Assembly: GCF_026262505.1 (NCBI RefSeq)
Contig: NC_067204.1
Span: 3,257,797-3,321,796, forward strand
DNA length: 64,000 bases
Source of the DNA: Trichomonas vaginalis G3
Lineage: Eukaryota > Parabasalia > Trichomonadida > Trichomonadidae
Reading direction: 5' to 3'
The first letter of the stretch is position 1, and every line of letters starts with the position of its first letter. Positions 19,317 through 30,087 of this stretch are shown piece by piece. A program made the position numbers and the translations under genes. The notes beneath the pieces were generated by a model, which did no database searches, was not told the DNA's origin, and saw only the letters and a list, made by a program, of their open reading frames with translations.

Positions 19317-21749
19317 TTAAAATATAACAAAATTTGAATTTCTTTCCTCATCTTCAGATTCATTGGCCAATCTCTCCTTGAGCTTTTCAACAACATCAGT
19401 CTGGTTAATTAAATTCATCATTTCGGTTGCCAGCTTGTTTTGGCTGACAATTTTATCTTCATCAGCTCCAAAAACAGGAAGTCTGACATTGTTGAGGTCG
19501 CAAAATGAATAATGCATGTTATCAACACAAATTGTAATGAAATTCGGGATGATCTTAAACTCATTTTGCAAAAAGTAGAGGAGTTGGACTTTAATAGGTA
19601 AATTCGGATGGTTTGAGTCTATTGGCCACTCTTTTCCTATGGAGTTTTTGATTACGAACCTCATTGCCGTAATAATTCCAAATGTTCCGGCAATTGCAGC
19701 TGTAATTGCTTCAAAAACATCTCCATAGTATTTCGGAGTTCTGGATTCATCGATATCTCCCTTTGCAGCATCTTCTGAGCTGTTTTCTTTACGAACAATT
19801 GATAATAAATCAATTAAACCAATTTTGTAGGCTCTTTTACCAAGAAAGTCATTGCTTTTAAGAAAAGATGAAGCAATAGACATTCCTGACTCTGTTGCGT
19901 TTGGAAATGCTTCCATTTGTGAAACAATAAGAGAATATTTCACAATTAAATCTCCAATGAACTCGATTCTCTCATAATTGTACTTTCCAACTGATGAATG
20001 AGTCAAAGCAACAGTAAATTGAGTGACATTTGATGGATTTATGTCAAGTTCCAAAATTTTTGATAATTTTTCATGGTCAACATGGTCTCTTGACACTTTC
20101 TTGGGCATAACAAGGTTCATGTAGTCATCCACGCTTGTTTTCGTGATGTATTTGATGACTTTGTCCGCATGAGTTATCCGAACTGTTTCAAGGAACTCTT
20201 CTTGGTATTCCTCGATGATTTTCTTGAAGATCTCAATGCATTTGCTGATGTTCGAGTCAAGGAGAATGGCTCCAAATAGGGCTTCAAAAAGATCTGCCGA
20301 TCCTTTCTTTCCAAGATCATAATTCGTGGGAGTTGAAGTGCAAAGTAGGGACTTGAGGTCTAATATCTCCGAAATCTTTGAGAAAGTTCGGTTTTTGACG
20401 AAGGCAATTTTCAATTCTGACATCAAACCTTCATTTGCGTAGTTGTAGCAGCCATTGAACACTGATATACCAAACAGGAGGTCGAGAACAGTATCGCCGA
20501 GGTACTCAAGCCTTTCGTAGTTGTGAATAAACTGAGATGATCTGAAATAATAAGAAGGATCGATCAGAAACTGCCAAACAATGTGCCAATTCTTGAATGT
20601 ATAGTTGAATTTTTCGGTAAATTTGCGAATTGTCTTCTGCATTTTCACATTAATTGGCTCATCTCCCAATTTCATCGGTTTTATCTGATCAAAGATATCA
20701 TTAAACAAATATAGCAATGATTGTACGGTCCTTGGGAATAGTTTCTCGGTCATAATCTCAATTGGATACATTAATTTGTCATTTTTCAATTTGGAAGTAA
20801 AATCTTCTGGAATTCTTTGTAGTATTTGCTGTATAATCGATAATTTGTGTTCGTAGATGTATTCCAAGTTCATTTGGAAGAGAGAATAATGTTGTGGATA
20901 TTTTGTGAGGTTATTCATCAATTCATCAGGGGAATCGAACTCTATGAATGGTCCAACAACACTTATCAATGGAAGTTCTTCGTTCAAGTCTGAACTTCTG
21001 TATTTTTTGAAAAATATTTCTTTGTATTTCTTTCCTTTTGGTTCACAAACAGAATCAACCGAATATCCGAACACAGGTCTCTTAAAAACAAGTACTTTAT
21101 TCTTTGTAGAGACTTGAATTAAAGATTCTATTAATCTGTAGCTGAATTTCGTGCAAAAGAATATTGCCGTATTTAATTGACGATCTTCTATCTCGTTGCA
21201 CGGTTCTGTTTTGTCAATAAAGTCTTGGACCGGAATTTTAAGATTTTCGACAAATTCGAAAAATCTGTCGATTTCGGAGCCATGAGAAGACACAAATGAC
21301 ATCAAGTTACGACCATTTGACTTTTTATCTAATTTTTCTGCTATTGCTATATAGTCATTACTTAAAACATCATCAGAATTGAAAATTTCGCACCATTTTA
21401 GTGTATTTTTCAAGAAACTTTCATTCTCTTGCTGATTTACGGTCACAAACTGAGGCAATACAATCAAATCATTATTATTAAAGTCGGATGAATTAACTCT
21501 ATAACAAATATTTGTAGTTATCTTTGTAAATGCTGTATGCAATTGTTCCCATTGCTCATCTTCTATTGTTACTTGTAATGGATTGGAAAAATGAATTCGA
21601 ATAATATTTGTTGTTAAAATATCTTCGAAAATTCGTTTCTTTTTCGCGAAAAGTATAAAGTCTCCGGTATGTATGAGTCCATATGGGTTTTTAATCTTTG
21701 GTACCGGTATTCTAGGTATGAATTTTGTTAAAAAGTAATAAATCTTCAT
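19317..21749 (-). CDS. Dicer-like ribonuclease III without helicase
   Basis: An 810-residue RNase III enzyme that should cut double-stranded RNA into small RNAs. Two RNase III domains fill the C-terminal half. The first signature is YERLEYLGDTVLDLLFG, with the later acidic pair in SADLFEALFGAI. The second is YERIEFIGDLIVKYSLI, with DVFEAITAAIAG. Both carry the E..D and D..E metal-binding residues expected of active sites. The N-terminal half (about residues 1-390) has no DExD helicase motifs and probably holds a divergent platform/PAZ region. The architecture and size match the minimal Giardia Dicer (about 750 residues). The frame is open further to a TTG at 21785; I chose the first ATG (21749, MKIYYFLTKF). 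No Argonaute is present in the window. Confidence 0.88.
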   Translation of the reverse strand: MKIYYFLTKFIPRIPVPKIKNPYGLIHTGDFILFAKKKRIFEDILTTNIIRIHFSNPLQVTIEDEQWEQLHTAFTKITTNICYRVNSSDFNNNDLIVLPQFVTVNQQENESFLKNTLKWCEIFNSDDVLSNDYIAIAEKLDKKSNGRNLMSFVSSHGSEIDRFFEFVENLKIPVQDFIDKTEPCNEIEDRQLNTAIFFCTKFSYRLIESLIQVSTKNKVLVFKRPVFGYSVDSVCEPKGKKYKEIFFKKYRSSDLNEELPLISVVGPFIEFDSPDELMNNLTKYPQHYSLFQMNLEYIYEHKLSIIQQILQRIPEDFTSKLKNDKLMYPIEIMTEKLFPRTVQSLLYLFNDIFDQIKPMKLGDEPINVKMQKTIRKFTEKFNYTFKNWHIVWQFLIDPSYYFRSSQFIHNYERLEYLGDTVLDLLFGISVFNGCYNYANEGLMSELKIAFVKNRTFSKISEILDLKSLLCTSTPTNYDLGKKGSADLFEALFGAILLDSNISKCIEIFKKIIEEYQEEFLETVRITHADKVIKYITKTSVDDYMNLVMPKKVSRDHVDHEKLSKILELDINPSNVTQFTVALTHSSVGKYNYERIEFIGDLIVKYSLIVSQMEAFPNATESGMSIASSFLKSNDFLGKRAYKIGLIDLLSIVRKENSSEDAAKGDIDESRTPKYYGDVFEAITAAIAGTFGIITAMRFVIKNSIGKEWPIDSNHPNLPIKVQLLYFLQNEFKIIPNFITICVDNMHYSFCDLNNVRLPVFGADEDKIVSQNKLATEMMNLINQTDVVEKLKERLANESEDEERNSNFVIF

Positions 21750-21988
21750 TTTTGTAAAATGGAAATTTGATGGTGAATTGATCAAGTATTATAGCTATAG
21801 AAACAAATGAGTTGGTAAATGGCCTCAGATTTATCAGATTTAATTAATTGATTTTGAAAATTGGATATATTTGCCCAATTCTATTTGCAAAAGAATTTAT
21901 CATATGTAAATATTATGACACATATTAAAATAAGTTATAAAAATAATAAAATTTTAATCAGAACGATAAAAAATTTATTTTCAAAATA

Positions 21989-22282
21989 ATGGATTATGAA
22001 ACTACGAAGCGCAAAATTCGTGAGGGCATGGAATCATCAATCAATAGTGCCAATGGAGCCCTCGCAACAGGACTTGAAGCTTTAAATAGACTGAAATTGC
22101 AAGGTCAACATCTTACAAACGCAAACGATAACTTAAATCCACTTTTGACTTCAGGAGAAGCATCGATGAACTTAACGCATGGCATATTAAATAACTTAGG
22201 CGAGGCTAGAAATATGTTTATTATTTGCGCAATTGTTTTCATCGTATTGATCTTTTTCGTCATTCGCTGGAAACACTCGTAA
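21989..22282 (+). CDS. Small tail-anchored SNARE, Vti1-like
   Basis: A 97-residue protein with one SNARE-like helix (about residues 18-70, with heptads in ALNRLKLQGQHLTNANDNL) and a C-terminal membrane anchor (about residues 75-92, MFIICAIVFIVLIFFVI) followed by RWKHS. The pattern LxGQxLxxAxxNL followed by a short linker and anchor is like the Qb group (Vti1, Bos1, membrin). It would sit on Golgi or endosomal membranes with its N-terminus in the cytosol and take part in vesicle fusion. The usual N-terminal three-helix domain of Vti1 is absent, so it is much shorter than normal family members (about 220 residues). The assignment to Qb is a reading of the heptads, not an alignment. Confidence 0.7.
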   Translation: MDYETTKRKIREGMESSINSANGALATGLEALNRLKLQGQHLTNANDNLNPLLTSGEASMNLTHGILNNLGEARNMFIICAIVFIVLIFFVIRWKHS

Positions 22283-22732
22283 TCTAGAAGAATTTATATA
22301 CGGATTTTTACTGAAAAATAAATGTTAATTATTTTGTTTTTTAAATTCTCTTTAATGAAAGAACATTTTATACAAGATTTCATAACTTTATACTAATATA
22401 TGTACATATGATTCTGTGATTTTAAACAAATTTCTGAAATAGATTCTCCGAAAAATCAAGAAACGAAACAAATCATAAAGCAATTCGTTTCGAATATTTC
22501 TCTTATAAGAAAGCGCATTTACCTAAAATAACTATGTTCATCAATTTGTTTTGGATCTTTGATTTATATTCCATCGGTCACTGAATGAGTATATATATTG
22601 CAAATCGTATAGCAAGTTGCAATTAGTCAGCTTATAATGGAGATTTCATATGCATTCATATATATAGAAATAAAAGTTGTGAAAAGAGATTTTTCTAATC
22701 TGAGCCATTCATATCTAAAACTTATACTTTGT
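22283..22732. other. Intergenic region between convergent genes
   Basis: AT-rich spacer between the 3' ends of the SNARE gene (plus) and the importin gene (minus). No gene or RNA recognised. Confidence 0.4.
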
Positions 22733-22791
22733 TCACACACACACAAGCAAACAAACAAACAAACAAGCAGACTCTCTCTCTCTCTCTCTCA
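22733..22791. repeat. Microsatellite cluster (CA)n-(CAAA)n-(CT)n
   Basis: A run of CA dinucleotides is followed by CAAA units and then about ten CT units. Simple repeats of this kind are likely length-polymorphic. Confidence 0.9.
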
Positions 22792-22916
22792 CTCATAAAG
22801 CTGAAGCCAGAATCTATATGATTGATTATAAAAATCGTTTTAGAATGAATAAATAGATTTATTTTTTTAACAAAACTCTATATAAATAATATATAAAATA
22901 TAAAAAGTCTAGAGAC

Positions 22917-25900
22917 TTATTGCATATTCTGTGTGAACAGCGCAAGTTTGTATTGGCTTGCTTCATCTCCAAAAACAGAATTAATGAGTTCTTCATAATT
23001 TTCTGAATTTACACTGTTTTGAAGAATTCTTTTTATCTTTTGAAGAGTGGAATTAGAGATGTTTCTTTTTGCAATAGATTTAGGTGTTGATGCCATAATC
23101 CTAACTAATGGAGATGCATCAATCTGTGCTCTATTGTATATCTCTAAAAAGAAATCAATCAAAATATTCGAAATTTCTAATTCTTTTTCTGGAACAAAAC
23201 TCAGTAAATCCATTGGCAGTTCATTGTATGGGAATGAGTCTTTTAGTTCATTCTGGAGCTTGGAGAATACAATCATGCATGAATTGGAAAGTTCTTCGTT
23301 GTTTGTCTCTTTGGATTCTTTGATTAAATCAAGAGAAAACTTAAAAATCGACTCATAAAGTTCGGTTTTTTGGAAATGAACTGAAATTGACAATAAACAA
23401 CGTAAAGCATGACCATTATTGTTGTAAGCTGATGGATTCTGAGAACACAAAGAGAGAACTTCTTCAAGAGTTTCTTGATTCAACAAAGAGACCGATTTTG
23501 AAAAGAAATCAAAAGCAAATGTTTGATTTTTGGCTGAATCTAAGTAGTTTCTCATGATATCTTGAATAATTGATTGATCAAGAACTAAACTACGCAATTC
23601 ATTGCTACTTAAAACAATTTCAAGAAAATCTAACGATGATTTATCGGATTTTTCTTGATCTCCGCCTCGAATCATCGGATTTCCATTGACTGCGATATCA
23701 ACAGCGGAATTTATATGGTCAATGTGTTCATTCAATGAAATTCCGTGAGATTCGTGGAATTTAATAATTTCTCCAAGGGAAATGAAGAATTCTTGAAGTG
23801 AGTCGAGATCAGAGGCTGAAAGTACACCTCTGAGAACAAGATCTGTTACTCTTGAGACAATTAAATTTGAGATATCATTTAATTCTTTAATATTTGCTAG
23901 AATGGTTCTCAAGCCTGTAGCACATGATGATTTGACAGCAGAACTAAATGATGAGAGCTGCGAATCAAGGAGTTCAAACAAATCATTAATTTTATCTTCA
24001 AAACCATTAATATCCGAGCCAGCAATTAAGCACAAAAGCGTTATAGCTGAAGCAATGATCATGCTGTCACCTGCTGAATAATCATCTGTGTCATCTTCTA
24101 AATTTGGCAAATCTTCTGGAATTTCTTCGCCATCGAAGTTGAAAACATCATCACCATTGCTTTTACTGTTGATAAGATTCATCATCATATCAAAGACCGG
24201 TCTTTTGATATCGGTAAATAAAGATTTATCACAAGAACTGAAGATTTTTGTAAAAGCATGTATCGATTCAAATGATGGTGTTTCTGTTTGTAAGTCTTCA
24301 ATAATAAGATTTGCAATATTTGAAATTTCATCAGTAAAAATTTCCGGAGAAATTGAAATTAGTATTGAAATTGTGTACAAAGCAAGCATTTTTACGCCAT
24401 TGTCATCGATTTCAAGGAGTGGCTTGACGTATTCATAAATTTCAGTGATATGGAAAAGAATAACTTCATCGGAGCCTTTGATAAGCGAAGCAAGGCATTG
24501 GAATGCATAAAACGTATGCATGTTCGATGAAATTATCTCGGAAATCAGTCCAAGAACCGAATCAAAAATTGAATCTGTCTTATTCATTGATTCTAAGATA
24601 CTATTAAGGGTATTAAGGAACTGAGGTGTTGGAGAATATCTAATTACTTCTATTAGATCAGGAATTAACTGGACAACAGCCGGAATCTTTAAATTTTGTG
24701 AAAAAATACTGATTGCAGAAGCAGAAACAGACCTTAAGAACTCGGAATCACTTGTCAAACTCTCTTTAAGCGTATCTAAAACATAATTTATCGTTTCTTC
24801 CTTGTAAAATTTGCAATTTTCATCAAATGTTGAAGAAAGTAAGCTGATTTTGATGAACATCAGTTCAACAGAAGCTTCAAAACCAGAGACAAACTCAAAT
24901 ATATATGAAAAAAGCTCTTCATCGTGAACAAAAAACGGAATAAAACAATGAAAGTCATTATCGATCTCCAAATTCATTTCTTCATCATTAGTACTTTGTG
25001 TCTCTGAAATAAATTTTGAATATGAACCAATTAATTGAGGAATTATTTGTTTCAAATTTTCAAAATTATTTTTATCGAAAGAAGACAAAATTGAGTCGCA
25101 AATATTGACTATATTCCTACGAATTGTTTCATTGATGGCACTATTTTGTAGTAATTCGCATAATTTTGAAAAAGATTCATTAATTACTTGAAATAGCTGT
25201 TCTAATGCTGTTTCATCAGCGCACATCATAAATCCTGGGAACTCTTCTTCAATGAATTGAGAAAAGAACTGAGAATATTTGAAACTTTGGTTAATTTTAT
25301 TTTGATTTGAAATTAAACATAAATTATCGATTGCATTCGAAAAAATGGATGGTAAGTTAATACAGTATTCGTTTGATTCTAATTGCGATAGTCTAGCAAA
25401 TAAAATCATTGAGTTTTCTTGTAAATTTGAATTATTTGATTGTTCAATGATTGATTTGATAAATTCGATCGCATCTGAGATGTCAAGACTTGATGTACCG
25501 ATATCGTTGATAATTAAGATAAGTAATTGAATGCAGGACTGTAAATCATTTAAATTGTTAATTTGGTAATTTCTAAGGTACGTATAAACAGGTTCAGTAA
25601 TGTCTGGTGAATATATGCAATGTGAGATATAATGGATAATGTTTTCTCTAACAAAGTCTGATTTTGGAAAAAATGCAAGCTGAAATATGGTATTTGTCCA
25701 TTCTTCATTCATTAATATCTGCTCCTTGTTCACCGTCATGCATTTTCCTAAACCAATTGTAGCTTGCTTTTGTAAATAGTTGTCTTGAGTTGTAAAAATT
25801 AAATTTACAAGTGGTTCGAAGGAATTTACATCTGAATGATAGGTATTTATAGAGTTAGTTAACTCATTCATATCAACGTTTTGTGGATTCCTTAATAATT

Positions 25901-25922
25901 GGTAAAGATCTTCGATATTCAT
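22917..25922 (-). CDS. Importin-beta family nuclear transport receptor
   Basis: A 1001-residue protein made almost entirely of paired amphipathic helices, as in HEAT-repeat karyopherins. The N-terminus (MNIEDLYQLL, then DNYLQKQATIGLGKCM at about residues 50-65) fits the importin-beta N-terminal region of the importin-4/5 type. An acidic stretch (FNFDGEEIPEDLPNLEDDTDD, about residues 595-615) lies in a mid-protein loop, as in importin-5-like receptors. Length is typical (1000-1100 residues). It should carry cargo through the nuclear pore under RanGTP control; which cargo cannot be read from the sequence. Low similarity to any one karyopherin leaves the subfamily open. TCACTT on the minus strand gives an initiator 23 bases before the ATG. 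Confidence 0.75.
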   Translation of the reverse strand: MNIEDLYQLLRNPQNVDMNELTNSINTYHSDVNSFEPLVNLIFTTQDNYLQKQATIGLGKCMTVNKEQILMNEEWTNTIFQLAFFPKSDFVRENIIHYISHCIYSPDITEPVYTYLRNYQINNLNDLQSCIQLLILIINDIGTSSLDISDAIEFIKSIIEQSNNSNLQENSMILFARLSQLESNEYCINLPSIFSNAIDNLCLISNQNKINQSFKYSQFFSQFIEEEFPGFMMCADETALEQLFQVINESFSKLCELLQNSAINETIRRNIVNICDSILSSFDKNNFENLKQIIPQLIGSYSKFISETQSTNDEEMNLEIDNDFHCFIPFFVHDEELFSYIFEFVSGFEASVELMFIKISLLSSTFDENCKFYKEETINYVLDTLKESLTSDSEFLRSVSASAISIFSQNLKIPAVVQLIPDLIEVIRYSPTPQFLNTLNSILESMNKTDSIFDSVLGLISEIISSNMHTFYAFQCLASLIKGSDEVILFHITEIYEYVKPLLEIDDNGVKMLALYTISILISISPEIFTDEISNIANLIIEDLQTETPSFESIHAFTKIFSSCDKSLFTDIKRPVFDMMMNLINSKSNGDDVFNFDGEEIPEDLPNLEDDTDDYSAGDSMIIASAITLLCLIAGSDINGFEDKINDLFELLDSQLSSFSSAVKSSCATGLRTILANIKELNDISNLIVSRVTDLVLRGVLSASDLDSLQEFFISLGEIIKFHESHGISLNEHIDHINSAVDIAVNGNPMIRGGDQEKSDKSSLDFLEIVLSSNELRSLVLDQSIIQDIMRNYLDSAKNQTFAFDFFSKSVSLLNQETLEEVLSLCSQNPSAYNNNGHALRCLLSISVHFQKTELYESIFKFSLDLIKESKETNNEELSNSCMIVFSKLQNELKDSFPYNELPMDLLSFVPEKELEISNILIDFFLEIYNRAQIDASPLVRIMASTPKSIAKRNISNSTLQKIKRILQNSVNSENYEELINSVFGDEASQYKLALFTQNMQ

Positions 25923-25941
25923 AGTTTTGCAAAATTCAAAA

Positions 25942-25947
25942 AAGTGA
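25942..25947 (-). promoter_or_regulatory. Initiator element of the importin gene
   Basis: Minus-strand TCACTT fits TCA(+1)YTW exactly, with +1 at 25945 and a leader of about 23 bases to the ATG at 25922. Confidence 0.65.
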
Positions 25948-26474
25948 CAAAGATTTTAGAAATTTGCCCTGTTTCATTGTGGAGTAGGCAGTAAGCATAA
26001 TTCCTTCGATTTAAATACAAACTTACTTAGTTACTCATTTCAAATAAGAAACTCTATCGAAAACATGCTTTTTCGCTTACATTTTTGTAATTTTAGAATT
26101 CAGAAAGTAAACTTTGGCTTCAAAATTGATGGACTTTAACAGACTGTTGCAAATATCGATATTTACATATCAAATTTCTTTATAAAACCCTTACATATAT
26201 TTTTGAATTTTAGACTTGAATTTTATTATGAAATACTCCATCGTGTAGTTTATATGTACTTACTATTTTGTTTCTTCTGTGGTCACTCTCATTGATTGTT
26301 GAATTTAATCACTATAGATTGTTTTCAGTTATATAAATAGAATGATTGCCAAATCTGCTTTCTATAAACTATACTTGCAGAATTTGTTAAAAATCAGAGC
26401 ATTATTAAAATATCCATGGAATAAAATTTAGTGGTAAATAATTCAAAAAATATATAATAATATTGTATATTTCT
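25948..26474. other. Intergenic region
   Basis: About 530 bases between the importin gene and the 3' end of the C2-like gene. No feature recognised. Confidence 0.4.
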
Positions 26475-27023
26475 TCAAATAGAGTTAACAACAACGCCAC
26501 CTCTTCTTCTTTGGGCCGTTTTAACTTTGGATTGGCTTGTTGTACGGGTGAGTGTTCTTCTTTCGTACTTATCCTTCACATCCTGTGAATACTGGGATAA
26601 GTCCATTTGCATTAATACTGGATCTTTAATAGCTCCTCTGTATGGTTCTTGTGTTTCTGTCAAATGAAGGTCAATTCTGATGCCAACTTGTCCTACATCA
26701 GGATCGTCCATAATAAGAGGTAATGTGTTCAATGTTACAACATCCATTGGCAACAAAATGAAAGGAATAGTAACAGTGCCAATTAATTCGTCGTCAAATA
26801 TTGATTTTCTAACAAGTTTAATAATGAGCTTTCCACTTGGAAGATCGTCTGTTGTCAAATGGTATGATTTTGAAACATGTTGAGCTTCTTGATATGTGAT
26901 CTCAAAGTCTTTGATGGCGTTCTTCTCTGGATTGCATATTTGATATACAAGAGAAGAGCCAACATAAGTACTGTCTGTAAATACGAATCCACTGATGTGG
27001 AAAAACAAGTATGTTTTACCCAT
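26475..27023 (-). CDS. C2-like domain protein
   Basis: A 182-residue cytosolic protein. Residues about 3-125 show the strand pattern of a C2 beta-sandwich: YLFFHISGFVF, then SSLVYQICN, SGKLIIKLVRKS, and DELIGTVTIPFILLP, which resembles the D-x-LG-x-x-x-I-PL strand of C2 domains. The usual set of five calcium-binding Asp residues is not complete, so calcium-independent binding is more likely. The C-terminal 50 residues are basic and Thr/Arg-rich (RRTLTRTTSQS, KTAQRRRGG) and may bind membranes or be phosphorylated. Trichomonads have many small C2 proteins; the partner of this one is unknown. The start at ATG 27023 is the only good one. Confidence 0.65.
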   Translation of the reverse strand: MGKTYLFFHISGFVFTDSTYVGSSLVYQICNPEKNAIKDFEITYQEAQHVSKSYHLTTDDLPSGKLIIKLVRKSIFDDELIGTVTIPFILLPMDVVTLNTLPLIMDDPDVGQVGIRIDLHLTETQEPYRGAIKDPVLMQMDLSQYSQDVKDKYERRTLTRTTSQSKVKTAQRRRGGVVVNSI

Positions 27024-27170
27024 TGAAAGAAAAATAAGTTGAAAAAAAAATCGGAATTCAATGTGATATTGAATTGGATTTTATTGTAGAATTATAATTT
27101 ACAGACGATATGCCAAAAAGTTAATTGCTTTGAAATATGATTATACTTTGAAAAATGTTAATACCAATTA

Positions 27171-28221
27171 AGGATTTCGTTTTGCTAAAATTGTCACTTT
27201 TATAGCATATTTGTTTTTGGATGTTTTGCGAAACCAAAAAAAAAAACTATGATATACAATGTGTGTGTAAAGAAAATACTTTATTTACTAGTTAAAAAAT
27301 CATTTGGTATTGATCAAGTTATTTTTTCTGGATAAGATATTATATGGATAATTGGATAGAAAATACAATTATATAATCTTGTACCTGGTTTAATTAAGCT
27401 AATTGTCATCAGAAACTTGTAATTTTTATGAATTTCAGATTTTCTTTTCATTACTGCTTTTCTTAATAGGTCAAGTTCTTATTTACGTTATAAAGTATGA
27501 TATTTACAAATATCAAGTTATCGTGTTTTTTGAGAAATTATGAGAAACAAACAAAAATGAAAAAGATAGGAATAGCAATGAATAGTGATGTGGGTATAGA
27601 AAATGTAAGAGATATGAATGCAAAGCAATCAGTATTTAGGACATTGACCATAGATTTCGAAAAAAAATGCTGCATATTGAGCGAAAACTATGATTATATT
27701 ATAAGGCTGTCATTTAAAGCATAATGAAACTATTCCCTTTTCATTTTAATCGAATAAGATAGTAAAGATTTTTGAATTAGCTAGAAACTGATGAGATGTT
27801 TTCACAAATCAGATTTTTAATCTCTATAATGCATAATTCACTCAATATCTCAATTTTGATATTGCGAGATATTTTTGCTATCGGTTTCGCAATTTTGACA
27901 CAATAGCAAGAGGGTTCTATAAGCATTATTATCAACGTAGAATCTGAATATCATATCAGAAAATGTCGCAAATCTGACATTTACCCGACCAAATAGCAAA
28001 AATAATTGAATACTTTTCGCAAAAACTTTAAAAATCGATAAAAATATGAAATATAGATATTAAAGAGACTTTTTATATAATATTCATAAAGATTTTCCAA
28101 AAATATGATACCGCAAAATTAAAAAAGTGACGTCTTGAGTGGAGTCAAAGGTCGAAATTGCTAGCTAAATGTTTTTTAGCGAAATTGCGTATTGTACGTT
28201 TTTTTCGCAAAACGAAACCCT
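27171..28221. mobile_element. TA-flanked 1.05 kb DNA transposon, copy 2
   Basis: A 1051-base copy of the element at 8830-9883, in the same orientation, flanked by TA at 27169-27170 and 28222-28223. It differs from copy 1 by a handful of substitutions and 1-2 base changes in an A run. That points to recent movement of both. No transposase inside; the short frame starting at 27497 is shared with copy 1 but differs at its end. Confidence 0.85.
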
Positions 28222-29383
28222 TATACCAATCATATAAGGATAAACCATATGCAACTTAGGTAAATATTCAATAAAGTTTTGAGCGATATCTCATTTTTTG
28301 AATGTCTTTTCAATTTTTGTGAATAACTATAATATATTGATACTACTAATTAAATTAATGATAAACAAATATTGAAAATTTTACGTCATGGGAGTTAAAA
28401 TTATTGAAAAAGCTAACATTTTTTGAATACTGCTGACTAAGTATGGCATATTTCAACTAATGATTGTTTAGTAATTTTGTAATAAACAGAAATTCATCAA
28501 AAGTAACAGCTCTCAATTTTTTGACATTTGTAAATTCTAAATTGAATGAGAAAAATGAAATAATACTAAGCATAATACAATATTCTAGATTTAATTATAA
28601 TTAGGAAAAAGTTAGTTTTGAGAGTACTTTTCATAGGCATATAGAATGAAATCTTCTGAAAAATAATATCACATAAACTCATATTATTTTCTAATATATA
28701 ACTATTTTATATAAAAATCAAATTCAATGATCTTAAAAGCGAATGATAAACCTCAAAATTTACGAATATAATGAGTGGGAATATAATGCTTATCTATCAT
28801 AAAACCATATGAAATATTAATTTTTGCTTTACGCCTAATTTTTGACGACAATTAGCAAAAAATGTTAAATGTTAACACTCAGTCCATTTGAATATGAAAA
28901 ATAAAATTGACTTTGATTAAATGTTTTTATTTATCATGCAATTCTTCTTGCGACCAAAGATTTGAATAAAAGTTCAAAAAATAAGATAGCTTAAAAAATA
29001 ATATACGGTAGTGTTTACTAATAGATGAATAGTATATAAATTCTATTAAAATGGATTTGATCCAAAAAAATATATAAAATTTGATCATAAATAAAATCGT
29101 TTTAAATTACTTCTTCATTTAAATTATAACAATTATTTTTGATTTTTATTTATCATCCACATTCAAATTTGAATCTTATCACAAAAGAAGGACCACTTTT
29201 AAGTTAGTATACCTAAGTCGTGTACTGAGGCACTGCGTTCCACCTTACCCATTATATGTGAATTTGACACTTTACAAAACCGTTAACGTATATTTTACAA
29301 CACAAACACAAACACAAACTTAACCTTAAATATTTATAAAGCCGCCAACCACTTCACCTCACTACTGTAAAAAATAAACGTTC

Positions 29384-29710
29384 TCACTTACAAAAGTATT
29401 GCAACTCTTCCCATTGCTGTGCTTCACACAATAGTTCATATTCTTCAGTATCGCTGCTGTCGCTCCAATCGTCAGAGTCAAAGTCACTGTCAAAATAAAT
29501 GTTAGTAAGTTTTGACAAAGCTAATGAAACACGCTTACCGTTTGTATCGTATGCTTGTATAAACTTTCCATTCTTCATTCCTTCATAAACGCTCAAACTA
29601 ACTTTACCCTTTCTCCCTCGTATCTGATAGAATGTATTTTCACGAGGAACGAAGAACAAATTCTTGAACTCATGACCGTTGTAGTTTGTTATCTCAATAG
29701 TTTTCGTCAT
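29384..29710 (-). CDS. Small acidic protein of the element, left copy
   Basis: A 108-residue protein, identical in both arms. The first 70 residues are strand-rich and basic (EFKNLFFVPREN, FYQIRGRKGKVS); the last 35 are very acidic (FDSDFDSDDWSDSSDTEEYE). The basic part loosely recalls small NUMOD-type DNA-binding modules, but I do not assign it. Identity between arms suggests selection or recent gene conversion. Confidence 0.65.
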   Translation of the reverse strand: MTKTIEITNYNGHEFKNLFFVPRENTFYQIRGRKGKVSLSVYEGMKNGKFIQAYDTNGKRVSLALSKLTNIYFDSDFDSDDWSDSSDTEEYELLCEAQQWEELQYFCK

Positions 29711-29850
29711 TTATATAAAAATAAACTTAAAAATTAATGATATCACCACCCTCACACGTATGAAAACATAGCACAAAAATAAATTTAGGTGAAGTGGTGA
29801 AATCTCACCTCTTTTTTCACCTGTTTTTTCACCCTGTTGAATTCATTGCT

Positions 29851-30087
29851 TTATAACTCTCTTCCTTTCTCCAACTCTTCTAACTTCTTCTTAAGTTCAG
29901 CAATGTTGTCCTCATGAAGTTTAATCTTTCTCAAAATTCCTTCTTTATCTAATGGTTGCTTTATCTTTCTAAACTGAACTCTACCATCCTTCATAGTATG
30001 AATGTAAAAACCTTCTGGAATAGTTCCTGATTTAATGTATTCTACCAAGAACTTTTGTTTCATTGCTTCAGTGACTTTATTTGTCAT
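29851..30087 (-). CDS. Small helical protein of the element, left copy
   Basis: A 78-residue protein identical in both arms. A short N-terminal part (TEAMKQKFLVEYIKSG) is followed by a strand-like middle and a charged coiled-coil end (EDNIAELKKKLEELEKG). It could form dimers. No family recognised. It is transcribed in the same direction as the helicase region and the 108-residue gene, so the three may share regulation. Confidence 0.6.
   Translation of the reverse strand: MTNKVTEAMKQKFLVEYIKSGTIPEGFYIHTMKDGRVQFRKIKQPLDKEGILRKIKLHEDNIAELKKKLEELEKGREL

Noticed and set aside
22733-22791. Promoter element of the importin or SNARE gene
   Set aside because: It lies between two 3' ends and is plain simple-sequence repeat.
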